DNA of 64,000 nt from Chryseolinea lacunae (GTDB taxonomy: Bacteria; Bacteroidota; Bacteroidia; Cytophagales; Cyclobacteriaceae). A model generated the notes under the pieces. The model did no database searches. It saw only the letters and a program-made list of their open reading frames with translations, and was not told the DNA's origin. Positions 32,453 through 41,829 of the stretch are shown here, piece by piece (the stretch's first letter is position 1; each line of letters starts with the position of its first letter). Both the position numbers and the translations under genes were made by a program. The stretch spans positions 202,870 to 266,869 of the forward strand of contig NZ_JAERRB010000011.1 of assembly GCF_016735595.1 (NCBI RefSeq), in the 5' to 3' direction.

Positions 32453-35392
32453 TCAAAAGTTTAATATATAATCCTGCAGGTTCTTGTTCCGGTCGAGCTG
32501 AATTTTTTTGCGCAGGCGATAGCGGCTGATTTCCACGCCACGAACAGAGATGTTAAGCAACTGTGCAATTTCTTTCGACGACAGGTTCATGCGCAGGTAA
32601 GCACTGAGTTTCAACTCCTGCGGACTCAGCGAAGGGAAGGTGACTTTGAAACGATTCGAGAAGTCGCCGTGCACGCGGTCGAAGTGAAATTGGAAATGCT
32701 CCCAGTCGTCGTCGGCCGAAATGTTTTGCTCGATGTTTTTGTTGATCTGCGTCAGTTCCTTCTTCACCTCCTCGTTCGGATTTTTCTTGACGATGTGGGC
32801 CAGCTGGTTTTTGATGCCGGCAATGAACTCGTTCTTGTTCAGCAAGTGCATGGTGGAGGTGGCCAGTTCGTTGTTCATGTGCTGCAACTCCGATTCCAGC
32901 TTTTCATTTTGCAGCCGCGTGATTTCTTCGTGTGATCGTTGCGACAGATTTTCCAAGGCAGAATCTTTTTGGCTCAACTCTTCCTGCTGCTTTTGCTCCA
33001 TCAGTTTTTGTTCGCGCTGATATTTCCGATCCAGGAAATTGAAAGCGGCAAACAGGATGGCAAGTATAGACAACCCATAGCAGGAATAGGCCCAGCCCGA
33101 CCGATACCAAGGGGCGAGAATGGTGAAGGCATAGGTGGTTTCGGCGCTGATGTCGCCATTCACATTTTTGGAGCGGGCATGAAACACATAGTCGCCTTCT
33201 TTCAGGTTGGTGTATTCCTTTTGTGTTTTGGCGCTCCAATCGGACCACGACTTCTCATAGTTCTCGAGATAATATTGATACTGCGGATCGGCGTTGCCTT
33301 CGAACGAGGTGGCGGCAAACGTGAAGTTCACCGAGTTGTTTCGGTAGGGAAGTTCGGGCGCATTTTTTCCTGACGACCGGTCGGCGACGGAGTCGCCTTT
33401 GGTGTAGTTGCCAAAAAACAGCGTAGAGTCACGGTTGGCCGTTGACGTAACCACTTTGCGGATCAGCGTGTTGAAATGTGAGCGCGCTTCAACGGTGCGA
33501 TACGGATCGTAGTGAATGAAACCGTCTTTGGCACAGAACAGCACTTCGTTGTTTTGAAGAATCACGATGTTCATCAGATCGTCGTTGAGGTGTTTTCTGA
33601 TTTTGGCGAACACGTTTTCTTCGAGATGATAGTCGCCAAGCGAATTTTTCTTGAACACCCCAATGTGACTGCGGCTTATGAAGTAGATGTTGCCCAGGGC
33701 GTCTTCGCGAATAAACCACACTTGCTCGTCTTTGCCCAGGCGCGAGGTGAAGAACGTGTCGGGCACAAAGCGGTCGGAGGTGCGGTCGTATTTGAAGATG
33801 CCGCGTGTGCTGGTGAAGAGCAACTCGTTGCGCACATTAAACACGTTGATGAGCAGGTTGGACGGGAAGCCTTTGTCGGCGCCATAGAACTGCACGCGGT
33901 CAATGCTGTCGAGCGTGGGGTGGAAGCGGATGCGGAAGGCGCCCTTGTAGCCGTGTGTTACCCAAAGATCGCCAGAAGGGTCCTGGGCCATCACGCGCGA
34001 CGACTCCGCGAAGCCCTTCAGCTTCTTGGTAAATTTCCAGTGACCGTTCACCAGGTCGTAGCGTTGCAGGCCCGCATAGGTGCCTTCGATGAGCGTGTTG
34101 GGATGATCTTGAAGGGTGAGGTAGACCCACGACCCCGGTTCACCCGAAAGCAATTGCCCCGTGTTGTGGTCGATGCGCGTGGCGCCGTTGTGGAGACCGG
34201 CCAGCAGGTCGTTGCCATATTGACCAAGGTGGTAGACCTGGCCGCGCGTGTTTTCAATCAGCTTAAAGTCGGGTGGTCCGTTTTTTTCGCGGGCATACAC
34301 GCCGGTGCTGGTGCCGAGGTAGAGTGTGTTGTTTTGCAGGTAGGCCGCATAGCCCGAGCCTGGGATGCTCATTTGTTTGTTGATGAACGTGAAGGGCGAG
34401 CCCAGTTCCACGTAGGCCAGGCCATTGTTCTGGCCCACCCACAGGTTGCTCATGTCGTCTTCATAGAGGCAGAGCACGGTGGTGTTGTCGATGCCGCGGC
34501 CGCTGGTGAGCTGCATGCGCAGGTCGCCATCAGGGCCCAGCACCATGAGGCCGTTGTTTTGGGTGCCCACGGCAAAGTTGCCGTTGCGCAGGCGCACCAT
34601 GCAGTTCACGATAGAGGCTTTGAAGAAAGGTTGCAGGGCGGCATTCCACGGGCGGGCTATGCCGTCGTTGAGGGTGAAGATGCCTTCCTGGAAGGTAGCT
34701 ACAAGCAAATGGTTGTCGTGCAGGGGCAGCACGGCGGCCACACTTTTGTTCCGGAATTGTTCGCCGCCTTTGATAGTGCGGATGCGGTCTTCTTCCAGCA
34801 CCCCCAGGCCGTTCCGGGGTTGGTTGACGTATAGCTGCCGGTTCACCAGGTAGGAGTGGTCTATGCCACCCTCGGGCTGGATGATGCGGAAGGTCTTCTG
34901 GTCATACACATATATATTAGAGAACGTGCAGAAATAGACTTTCTCGTTGTCGATATAAATGCTCCACGCCTCGTCGAAGTCGCGGTGTTCGGGTTTGAGG
35001 CTGTCGGCCAGGGAGGTGTAGGCCAGTTTTCCGGCAGCGTCTGGAAAGAAGAAGCCGAAGTCACCCTGACCACCCACATAGATGCGGCCCCGGCCGTCGA
35101 GGGCTACGCTGCGCACCTTGGTGCCGTTGCGCACGCCAAAGGTTTGCCATTGCTCCCCGTCAAATTCCAGGAGGCCGAAGTTGTTGGCGATGTAGACCAG
35201 GCCTTGCCGACTTTGGGTGATGGACCAGTTCTGGATACCGGCCTTGTAGTCGACTGGCTGGAAGTTGCGGGTGAAGGGGAGGCCCGAAAGGCTGGACTGG
35301 GCGTGACCATAAATGCAGGAAAGGACGAAGACCATCCCAAACCAGCGGGTTTTGCCAAGAGAGCAGCAGGTGTGTTGTAGAAAAGCAAGCAT
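32453..35392 (-). CDS. Membrane-spanning three-Y sensor with C-terminal LuxR-type DNA-binding domain
   Basis: 979 residues. N-terminal signal/anchor (TRWFGMVFVLSCIYGHAQ), a long ligand-binding region with about 12 beta-propeller blades (WSITQSRQGLVYIANNFGLL; QTFGVRNGTKVRSVALDGRG), the three-Y strand domain (~705-760: YRNNSVNFTFAATSFEGNAD...YQYYLENYEKSWSDWS), one membrane helix about 770-790 (WAYSCYGLSILAILFAAFNF), a coiled coil rich in Glu/Gln (~795-860) and a LuxR-type helix-turn-helix at the end (LSPQELKLSAYLRMNLSSKE, IAQLLNISVRGVEISRYRLR). It lacks a histidine kinase, unlike HTCS regulators. It is divergent from susC 250 bases away, so it probably activates the glucan locus. Confidence 0.9.
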   Translation of the reverse strand: MLAFLQHTCCSLGKTRWFGMVFVLSCIYGHAQSSLSGLPFTRNFQPVDYKAGIQNWSITQSRQGLVYIANNFGLLEFDGEQWQTFGVRNGTKVRSVALDGRGRIYVGGQGDFGFFFPDAAGKLAYTSLADSLKPEHRDFDEAWSIYIDNEKVYFCTFSNIYVYDQKTFRIIQPEGGIDHSYLVNRQLYVNQPRNGLGVLEEDRIRTIKGGEQFRNKSVAAVLPLHDNHLLVATFQEGIFTLNDGIARPWNAALQPFFKASIVNCMVRLRNGNFAVGTQNNGLMVLGPDGDLRMQLTSGRGIDNTTVLCLYEDDMSNLWVGQNNGLAYVELGSPFTFINKQMSIPGSGYAAYLQNNTLYLGTSTGVYAREKNGPPDFKLIENTRGQVYHLGQYGNDLLAGLHNGATRIDHNTGQLLSGEPGSWVYLTLQDHPNTLIEGTYAGLQRYDLVNGHWKFTKKLKGFAESSRVMAQDPSGDLWVTHGYKGAFRIRFHPTLDSIDRVQFYGADKGFPSNLLINVFNVRNELLFTSTRGIFKYDRTSDRFVPDTFFTSRLGKDEQVWFIREDALGNIYFISRSHIGVFKKNSLGDYHLEENVFAKIRKHLNDDLMNIVILQNNEVLFCAKDGFIHYDPYRTVEARSHFNTLIRKVVTSTANRDSTLFFGNYTKGDSVADRSSGKNAPELPYRNNSVNFTFAATSFEGNADPQYQYYLENYEKSWSDWSAKTQKEYTNLKEGDYVFHARSKNVNGDISAETTYAFTILAPWYRSGWAYSCYGLSILAILFAAFNFLDRKYQREQKLMEQKQQEELSQKDSALENLSQRSHEEITRLQNEKLESELQHMNNELATSTMHLLNKNEFIAGIKNQLAHIVKKNPNEEVKKELTQINKNIEQNISADDDWEHFQFHFDRVHGDFSNRFKVTFPSLSPQELKLSAYLRMNLSSKEIAQLLNISVRGVEISRYRLRKKIQLDRNKNLQDYILNF

Positions 35393-35476
35393 GATGAAGT
35401 CAAGGTATTGAAATGTTGAGGTTAAGTCAATAATGCAAAACGATTGAAATCAGCCAGAATAAAGGTTTTTGATGGG

Positions 35477-35518
35477 TTGATGTAGTTTTGATGTATAGCG
35501 GTTTTAGGTGTTGATGTA
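35477..35518. promoter_or_regulatory. Three direct TTGATGTA repeats between the regulator and susC
   Basis: Copies at 35477-35484, 35488-35495 and 35511-35518 are spaced 11 and 23 bases, that is about one and two helix turns. The first and third are embedded in longer related blocks starting GGTTTT. They are candidate binding sites for the divergent regulator at 32453-35392. Confidence 0.55.
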
Positions 35519-35641
35519 GTATTGTTGGGGTCTCCGAATTGAAATCGGGGGCTTGAAACGCCATGTTTGTTTCATAGTTCAAACGATTTCGGTCTTTATG
35601 GACCGGTTCGGATGAACCCGCTAAACCAAAATCCTTAACGC

Positions 35642-38600
35642 ATGAAAACAAAACTACTGGCGCTCTTCTTCCTGATGCTGTCGCTGGCCTCCTACGGGCA
35701 AACGGCCTTGCGGGGACAGGTGACAGACGAAACCGGCCAGGCTTTGCCTGGTGTTAACGTCCTTATTAAAGGAACCTCCCGCGGTGCGGTGACTGATGTT
35801 CAAGGCACCTATGTGCTCAGCGAAGTGCCCAACGACGCTGTGCTGGTGTTCAGCTTTATTGGCTACCTCACCCAGGAAATTGCCGTGGCCGGCAAAACTT
35901 CGGTCGATGCCAAGCTGGCTCCCGATGTGAAAGCCCTCGACGAGGTGGTGGTGATCGGCTACGGCACCAGCACCGTGAAAGAACTGACCGGCTCCGTGTC
36001 GAGCGTGAGCGGCAGCAAACTCACCTCGCTCAACCCCGTGCGCGTAGACCAGGCCCTGCAAGGCCAGGCTGCCGGTGTTCAGATTTCCACAGCTTCGGGT
36101 TCGCCCGGCGGGGCACTGAACATCCGCATCCGTGGACTTTCTACCAACGGCGACAACAACCCGCTGGTGTTGGTTGACGGCGTGCCCTATTCCACAGAAG
36201 GGCTCAACGCCCTGAACCCTTCGGATATCGAATCCATCAACGTGCTGAAAGATGCCATGGCGAGCATCTACGGTGTGCGCGCGGCCAACGGGGTGATCAT
36301 CATCACCACCAAACAAGGCAAGCGCAACGCAAAACCCGTCATCGAATTCAACGGCTATGTGGGATCGCAGGAAACCACCAAAAAACTCGACCTGCTGTCG
36401 GCACGCGAATATGCAGTGTTGAAAAACGAAGCCTATGCGGCCGGTGGTCAGACACCACCCTTTGCCAACGTGGACCTGGGCAAAGGCACCGACTGGCAAA
36501 GTGAAGTGTTCAAGAAATCGCCCATCGCGAACTATAACCTGAACATGACCGGCGGCTCCGACAAAAGCACCTACGCTATTGGCGGTTCCTACCTGAACCA
36601 GGAAGGTATTGTGGGCGGCGACAAAGCATCGTATCGTCGCTACAACGCACGTGTGAACTTCACCACCGACATTGCGCGCAAGCTCACCTTGCAAAACGTG
36701 TTGTTGTTTACCAACGAGCGCAGAAGAACATTGCCCGAAAACGGCATTGCATCGGTGCTCTACAACACCACCAACGCTTCCCCATTGGCCACCGTGAGAA
36801 ATACCGACGGGCAATATACCTACCTCGAAGAGTTCAGCGACATCATTAACCCGCTGGCGCAGATGGCCAACACCTATAACGAAACCGGTGTGAACAAACT
36901 GGTGGGCAAGCAGGAACTGAACTACAAGATCAACGACAATTTTGAAGTGACCGCCCGCATCGGCTACAACTACGCCAACGTGTCGACAAAAACATTTTCG
37001 CCGCTGGTATACTACGGATCAGGCAAGGCACAAAACACGGCGACCAACGCTGCGCTGGTGCCCGACTCGATCTCGCTGTATTCAAAAGAAATTGACTCGG
37101 TTCGCGTGAACGGTCAATGGACCAAGGTGAGCGCGAGCTATAAAATTCCCCGCCTCAACAGCGTGACGGAAACCGAGCAAACGTTTTTCAACTACAACGC
37201 CGAAGCCTTCCTGAACTATAACCGGAACTTCAGCGATGTGCACCATGTGAAAGCCACGCTTGGCATTTCCTACTTTGGCGATCAGGGCAAGAGCCTGACG
37301 GCAACGGCCTATAACATTCCCTACAACTCCAACGACTTTGCCGACATCTCGGCAGCCGATGGAACAAACCTGCTCAACAACACATCGTCGTATCAATATC
37401 GCAGCAGACTGCAGTCGTATTTTTTGCGGGGTGAGTATGCCTACAAGAGCAAGTATATGATTTCGGCGCTGGTGCGTCGCGATGCGTCGTCTAACTTTGG
37501 AAAGAACCATCGCTTTGGTTATTTCCCGGCGGTGTCCGCAGGATGGGTGATTTCGGAAGAACCTTTCTTTCAATCGGAGTTGCTTCAGTTTGTGAAGCTG
37601 CGCGCCAGCTATGGTGTGTCGGGCAACGACAAGATTGGAAACTTCCGCTACCGCGCATTGCTGGGTGGCGAAGGCGTGTACCCCTTCAACAACCAGTTGG
37701 TGAACGGCATCGCCATCGGAACATTGGGCAACCAGGATCTGAAGTGGGAAACCATGCACCAGACCGATGTGGGCTTCGACTTCAGCTTGTTCAACGGCAA
37801 GGTAGACATCACCACCGACTACTACGTCAAGAAAACAAAAGACCTGTTGTTTCAACCCGACCTCTCGGCCATTGGCGGAGCCTATGGTGCAGGCGGAAGC
37901 CCCCCGTGGATAAACGCAGGCGATGTGAAGAACAGCGGCTTTGAATTCCTCATTGCCTACAACGACAAGATTGGCGACGACTTCCAGTTTAACGTGAGCT
38001 ACAACCTCACCACCATTCGCAACGAAGTGACGGCGCTTCCCTATGGTGTTGAGTTTATTGAAGGCGGCGCCTTTGGTGTGGGCGGCACACGTCCCACACG
38101 CATGCAGGTGGGCCAACCCATTGGTTTCTTCTATGGCTACAAGACCGACGGTGTGTATCAGACCGCACAGGAAGTTGCCGAGCGTGGCGTGAGCCAGGAA
38201 AATGCACAGCCCGGCGATCTACGCTTTGTGGATCAGGACGGCAGCGGCGACATCAACTTCAGCAACAACTCTGACAAGACCAAAATCGGTTCGCCCATTC
38301 CCGATGTGATTATGGGCTTGAACCTGGGCATGAACTTTAAAGGCTTCGACTTGTCGGGCACACTCTACGTGTCGCTGGGCAACGACATTCTGCGCAACTA
38401 TGAACGCGATCAGCCGCTGGCAAACTTGCTGGCCTATCGCCTCAACCGTTGGACAGGTGCAGGTTCCACAAACACCGATCCCCGTTTGTTCACGTCATCA
38501 ACCCAAACCAACCGCAACAATGTGATCTCCGACTATTTTGTGGAAGACGGTTCGTTTGCCCGCATCAAGAATGTGCAGTTGGGCTACACCATTCCTTCGG

Positions 38601-38812
38601 CCATCACCAAACGTGCCGGGGTGACCAGACTGCGCATCTATGTGGCAGCAAACAACCTGGCAACCTTCACCAAATACAGAGGCTATGATCCCGACATTTC
38701 TTCGCAGTTCGACAGCAACAATCCTTCGAACAGCACCTTGTCGTCGGGCATCGACTATGGTTTCTATCCCCAGGCAAAATCATTTATGGCAGGTTTAAAT
38801 CTTACTTTCTAA
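35642..38812 (+). CDS. SusC/RagA-family TonB-dependent outer-membrane transporter
   Basis: 1056 residues. A signal peptide (MKTKLLALFFLMLSLASYGQ), a carboxypeptidase-regulatory-like domain (~23-95: LRGQVTDETGQALPGVNVLI), the TonB box region (LDEVVVIGYGT), a plug domain (VRVDQALQGQAAGVQISTAS; GLSTNGDNNPLVLVDGVPYS) and a 22-strand barrel with the C-terminal end YGFYPQAKSFMAGLNLTF. It forms the import channel for sugar oligomers delivered by the SusD lipoprotein, whose gene begins 3 bases after its stop. The context (two GH16 enzymes downstream) points to beta-glucan. It is likely controlled from the 35477-35518 sites. Confidence 0.95.
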   Translation: MKTKLLALFFLMLSLASYGQTALRGQVTDETGQALPGVNVLIKGTSRGAVTDVQGTYVLSEVPNDAVLVFSFIGYLTQEIAVAGKTSVDAKLAPDVKALDEVVVIGYGTSTVKELTGSVSSVSGSKLTSLNPVRVDQALQGQAAGVQISTASGSPGGALNIRIRGLSTNGDNNPLVLVDGVPYSTEGLNALNPSDIESINVLKDAMASIYGVRAANGVIIITTKQGKRNAKPVIEFNGYVGSQETTKKLDLLSAREYAVLKNEAYAAGGQTPPFANVDLGKGTDWQSEVFKKSPIANYNLNMTGGSDKSTYAIGGSYLNQEGIVGGDKASYRRYNARVNFTTDIARKLTLQNVLLFTNERRRTLPENGIASVLYNTTNASPLATVRNTDGQYTYLEEFSDIINPLAQMANTYNETGVNKLVGKQELNYKINDNFEVTARIGYNYANVSTKTFSPLVYYGSGKAQNTATNAALVPDSISLYSKEIDSVRVNGQWTKVSASYKIPRLNSVTETEQTFFNYNAEAFLNYNRNFSDVHHVKATLGISYFGDQGKSLTATAYNIPYNSNDFADISAADGTNLLNNTSSYQYRSRLQSYFLRGEYAYKSKYMISALVRRDASSNFGKNHRFGYFPAVSAGWVISEEPFFQSELLQFVKLRASYGVSGNDKIGNFRYRALLGGEGVYPFNNQLVNGIAIGTLGNQDLKWETMHQTDVGFDFSLFNGKVDITTDYYVKKTKDLLFQPDLSAIGGAYGAGGSPPWINAGDVKNSGFEFLIAYNDKIGDDFQFNVSYNLTTIRNEVTALPYGVEFIEGGAFGVGGTRPTRMQVGQPIGFFYGYKTDGVYQTAQEVAERGVSQENAQPGDLRFVDQDGSGDINFSNNSDKTKIGSPIPDVIMGLNLGMNFKGFDLSGTLYVSLGNDILRNYERDQPLANLLAYRLNRWTGAGSTNTDPRLFTSSTQTNRNNVISDYFVEDGSFARIKNVQLGYTIPSAITKRAGVTRLRIYVAANNLATFTKYRGYDPDISSQFDSNNPSNSTLSSGIDYGFYPQAKSFMAGLNLTF

Positions 38813-38815
38813 GTC

Positions 38816-40297
38816 ATGAAGAAATTTCTTAAAACATCGATCGTCGCCGTCGCTGCATCGCTCATGGCGATTAGCTGTGACGACTACGTGAACATCGATC
38901 CGCAATATGCGCAGGATGCTGACAACTATTTTCTCAGCCCCAGCGACTACGACAAGGCCCTGACCGGCGCCTACGATCTTTTGCAAACCTCTTACCTCGA
39001 CATGTGGATTGGCGAGATCGCTTCCGACAACTCCATTGCCGGCGGAGAAAGCGTGACCGACAGCGAAGGCCTTCACCAGATCGACAACATGACGCACGGC
39101 GGCGTGAACAACGAACTGCGCAGCCTGTTCCGCTTCATGTATGCCGGCATCACCCGCGTGAACTATATCTTCGAAAACAAAGACAAGCTGGAGTTTGATG
39201 GCAAGACCCGGATTCTGGCCGAAGCTTCTTTTCTCCGCGCTTACTATTATTTCGAGCTGGTGAAATTTTTTGGCGATGTGCCCCTCATAGTAGACAAGCG
39301 TTTGTCGGCTTCCGAAATTTCGTCACAAACCCGTGTGCCCGCTGCAGAGGTGTATGCACAGATCGAGAAAGATCTGAAGTATGCCGCCGACAACCTGGCG
39401 TGGACCACCAATGTGAAAGGCAGAGTGACCAAAGGAGCGGCCCTGTCACTGCTGGGAAAAGCCTATCTCTATCAGAACAAATTCAACGAATCGGCAGAGA
39501 CACTCGACAAAGTGATTGCCGAAGGACCCTACAACCTTTCCACCGACTACAGCACCTTGTTCCGCGTGGCCAGCGAAGGCAACAGCGAGACGGTGTTCGA
39601 CATCGAGTATGTGGGCATTGAAGGTGGTGGCTATGGATGCTTTGTGTGTCTCGAAGGTTTTGTGGCGGTAGGCTTCCACAGCATACGCGGCTATGAAGGC
39701 CCGATCTATGCCGACGGCAACAGCTACAACCTGCCCACAAAAGATTTGTATGACGAATTTGAACCCAACGATCCACGCTTGCCCGTTGCCATTCTCGACA
39801 TCGAAGACTTTAAAACAAAAGCGCTTCCCACTGTGGTGAAATATACTGTAGGCGGCGGTGGACACACCGGCTACTACAACAACAAATACCTGAAGCGTGC
39901 CGACGAGCTTGGTGCCAACGACAACGACCTGACAAGCCCCGTGAACCACCGCGTGATTCGTTTTGCCGACGTGTTGCTTATGGCGGCCGAAGCACACAAC
40001 CGCAAGCCTTCGCCCAACGATGCTCAGGCTGCGACCTACCTGAACCGCGTGCGTCAACGCGTGAGTGTGAACATGCCCGCGGTGAACGCCACAGGCACAG
40101 CACTGACAACGGCGATCTATCACGAACGTCGTGTGGAGCTGGCCGGCGAAGGTGTTCACTTCTTTGACCTGGTGCGCACGGGCCGCGCGGTCGATCAAAT
40201 TGCGGGCTTCAAGGCCGGCAAGAACGAAGTGTTCCCCATTCCACAATCGGAGATCGATTTGGCTGGAGCAGGTTGGATACAGAACAAAGGCTATTAA
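38816..40297 (+). CDS. SusD/RagB-family surface lipoprotein
   Basis: 493 residues. A lipoprotein signal with Cys21 (SLMAISCDD), an N-terminal SusD-like domain (DYDKALTGAYDLLQTSYLDM; RILAEASFLRAYYYFELVKF) and a C-terminal RagB half (RFADVLLMAAEAHNRKPSPN; ERRVELAGEGVHFFDLVRTG). It caps the SusC barrel at the outer surface and binds the glycan. It is the second gene of the operon, 3 bases after susC. The family-typical LR.A.Y.YfeLv.ffGdVPl motif is clear. Confidence 0.95.
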   Translation: MKKFLKTSIVAVAASLMAISCDDYVNIDPQYAQDADNYFLSPSDYDKALTGAYDLLQTSYLDMWIGEIASDNSIAGGESVTDSEGLHQIDNMTHGGVNNELRSLFRFMYAGITRVNYIFENKDKLEFDGKTRILAEASFLRAYYYFELVKFFGDVPLIVDKRLSASEISSQTRVPAAEVYAQIEKDLKYAADNLAWTTNVKGRVTKGAALSLLGKAYLYQNKFNESAETLDKVIAEGPYNLSTDYSTLFRVASEGNSETVFDIEYVGIEGGGYGCFVCLEGFVAVGFHSIRGYEGPIYADGNSYNLPTKDLYDEFEPNDPRLPVAILDIEDFKTKALPTVVKYTVGGGGHTGYYNNKYLKRADELGANDNDLTSPVNHRVIRFADVLLMAAEAHNRKPSPNDAQAATYLNRVRQRVSVNMPAVNATGTALTTAIYHERRVELAGEGVHFFDLVRTGRAVDQIAGFKAGKNEVFPIPQSEIDLAGAGWIQNKGY

Positions 40298-40319
40298 CGA
40301 AATGCTGAACAATCAAACT

Positions 40320-41744
40320 ATGAAGAAGATAATCTATAATCTTATCGTGTTGATGTGCATGGCTGCCGTGTTTGCAGCCTGCAAAGAAGATACGAACGAA
40401 CTCGGCCCCGTGCCGTCGGCGTCGGATGTGGAATTTACGTTCGCGCCCAGTGCCGAGAATGACAACATCCTGAACTTCTCAAGTCCTTCGGGCTTCTTGA
40501 AAATCTGGGACTTTGGCAACGGCAAGAGCGCACAAGGCGACAACGTGAAAGGAACCTATCCGGTGAAAGGAACCTACACCGTGACACTCACCGTCTATAC
40601 TTCGGGCGGCAGCGCGAAGACTTCGAAAGAAGTGGTGATTGCCGAAACCGACCCCACACTGCTCGACATTCCGGTCTATAACAAACTGACCGGCGGCAAC
40701 AGCAAGCCCGAAGGAAAAACATGGGTGGTTGATGCGGCCACCAAAGGGCACTTCGGCCTTGGCCCCAAAGCCAGCACCGGCCCCGAATGGTATCAGGCAG
40801 GCGCAAACGAAAAAGCCGGCAGCGGTTTGTATAACGACAAGTATACCTTCAAGCTCGCAGGCTTCGCTTATGTGATGAACACTGCCGGCGACGTGTATAT
40901 GAACGGCGGCCAGGCAGCCAACTTCCCCGGCTCCACACCCAGCCCCGTGGGCGACTTCATGGCACCCTACACCGCGCCCACAAACCTGACGTGGTCGGTG
41001 ACAGACGACAACAAGTTTCTCTCCATCTCGTCAGGCGGCTTCATTGGCTACTTCACCGGCGTGAACACCTACGAGATCATGAGCCTGACCGACGATGAAA
41101 TGTTTTTGAAATATTACGACAACGTGAATGGCGAGTTCGCGTGGTACATTCGCCTGATCCGCGAAGGCTATGTGCGACCCACCGAACCCGTGGTGCCCAA
41201 GGAATATAAGATCGAAGACATCAGCCAGAACTTCGACGGCGTGGGCAGCGCGAACTTCACCGGCGACTCGCAAGGTTCGATTGTGAAATACGACAACCCC
41301 GCACCCGTGCCCATCAACACATCGGCCAAAGTGGGCAAGTATGTGAAGGCCGACGGCCAGGGTGGCGAGTATGCCAACATCCAGCTTCCGCTGAAATACA
41401 GAATGGACCTGCGCGCCCGGAACGTGTTCAAGTTGAAAGTGTTTATCCCCAGCTACAACGACTACACCAAAGTGGGCGCCGAAGACTGGCAGTCGTACAA
41501 GACCTTGCAAAAACAGGTGTCGATGAAATTGCAAAACTCCCTGCTGGGCGGCAACGCCTACACCACACAGGCCGAAGTGAAGCAAACGGGTTTAGAGACC
41601 GACAAATGGCTGGAGCTGACGTTCGACTTCAGCGCCTTTGCCGACCGTGAAGATTTCGATAAAGTTGTGATTCAGATCGGGGGCGAAGCCATCTTCACAG
41701 GAGGAATTTTCTTCCTGGACGATGTGGAGTTGCTGCCGGAATAG
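40320..41744 (+). CDS. PKD-domain surface lipoprotein, likely glycan-binding (SGBP-like)
   Basis: The start at 40320 (MKKIIYNLIVLMCMAAVFAA) gives 474 residues with Cys21 as lipid anchor. Residues ~30-105 form a PKD-like fold (FLKIWDFGNGKSAQGDNVKG, TYPVKGTYTVTLTVYTSGGS). The body and C-terminal half (FNFDGVGSANFTGDSQ-like, then LPLKYRMDLRARNVFKLKVF) look like beta-sandwich modules. The order SusC-SusD-PKD lipoprotein-GH16 is the usual place of a surface glycan-binding protein that holds polysaccharide near the enzymes. It is 22 bases after susD, in the same operon. Confidence 0.8.
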   Translation: MKKIIYNLIVLMCMAAVFAACKEDTNELGPVPSASDVEFTFAPSAENDNILNFSSPSGFLKIWDFGNGKSAQGDNVKGTYPVKGTYTVTLTVYTSGGSAKTSKEVVIAETDPTLLDIPVYNKLTGGNSKPEGKTWVVDAATKGHFGLGPKASTGPEWYQAGANEKAGSGLYNDKYTFKLAGFAYVMNTAGDVYMNGGQAANFPGSTPSPVGDFMAPYTAPTNLTWSVTDDNKFLSISSGGFIGYFTGVNTYEIMSLTDDEMFLKYYDNVNGEFAWYIRLIREGYVRPTEPVVPKEYKIEDISQNFDGVGSANFTGDSQGSIVKYDNPAPVPINTSAKVGKYVKADGQGGEYANIQLPLKYRMDLRARNVFKLKVFIPSYNDYTKVGAEDWQSYKTLQKQVSMKLQNSLLGGNAYTTQAEVKQTGLETDKWLELTFDFSAFADREDFDKVVIQIGGEAIFTGGIFFLDDVELLPE

Positions 41745-41829
41745 AAGGGAAGGATTGGGCTGTCCTGCAAAGGCCGACTACGGGTTTGTCGGCGTTTCGG
41801 GACAGCCTATGTTTAAAATTTAAAACGAT

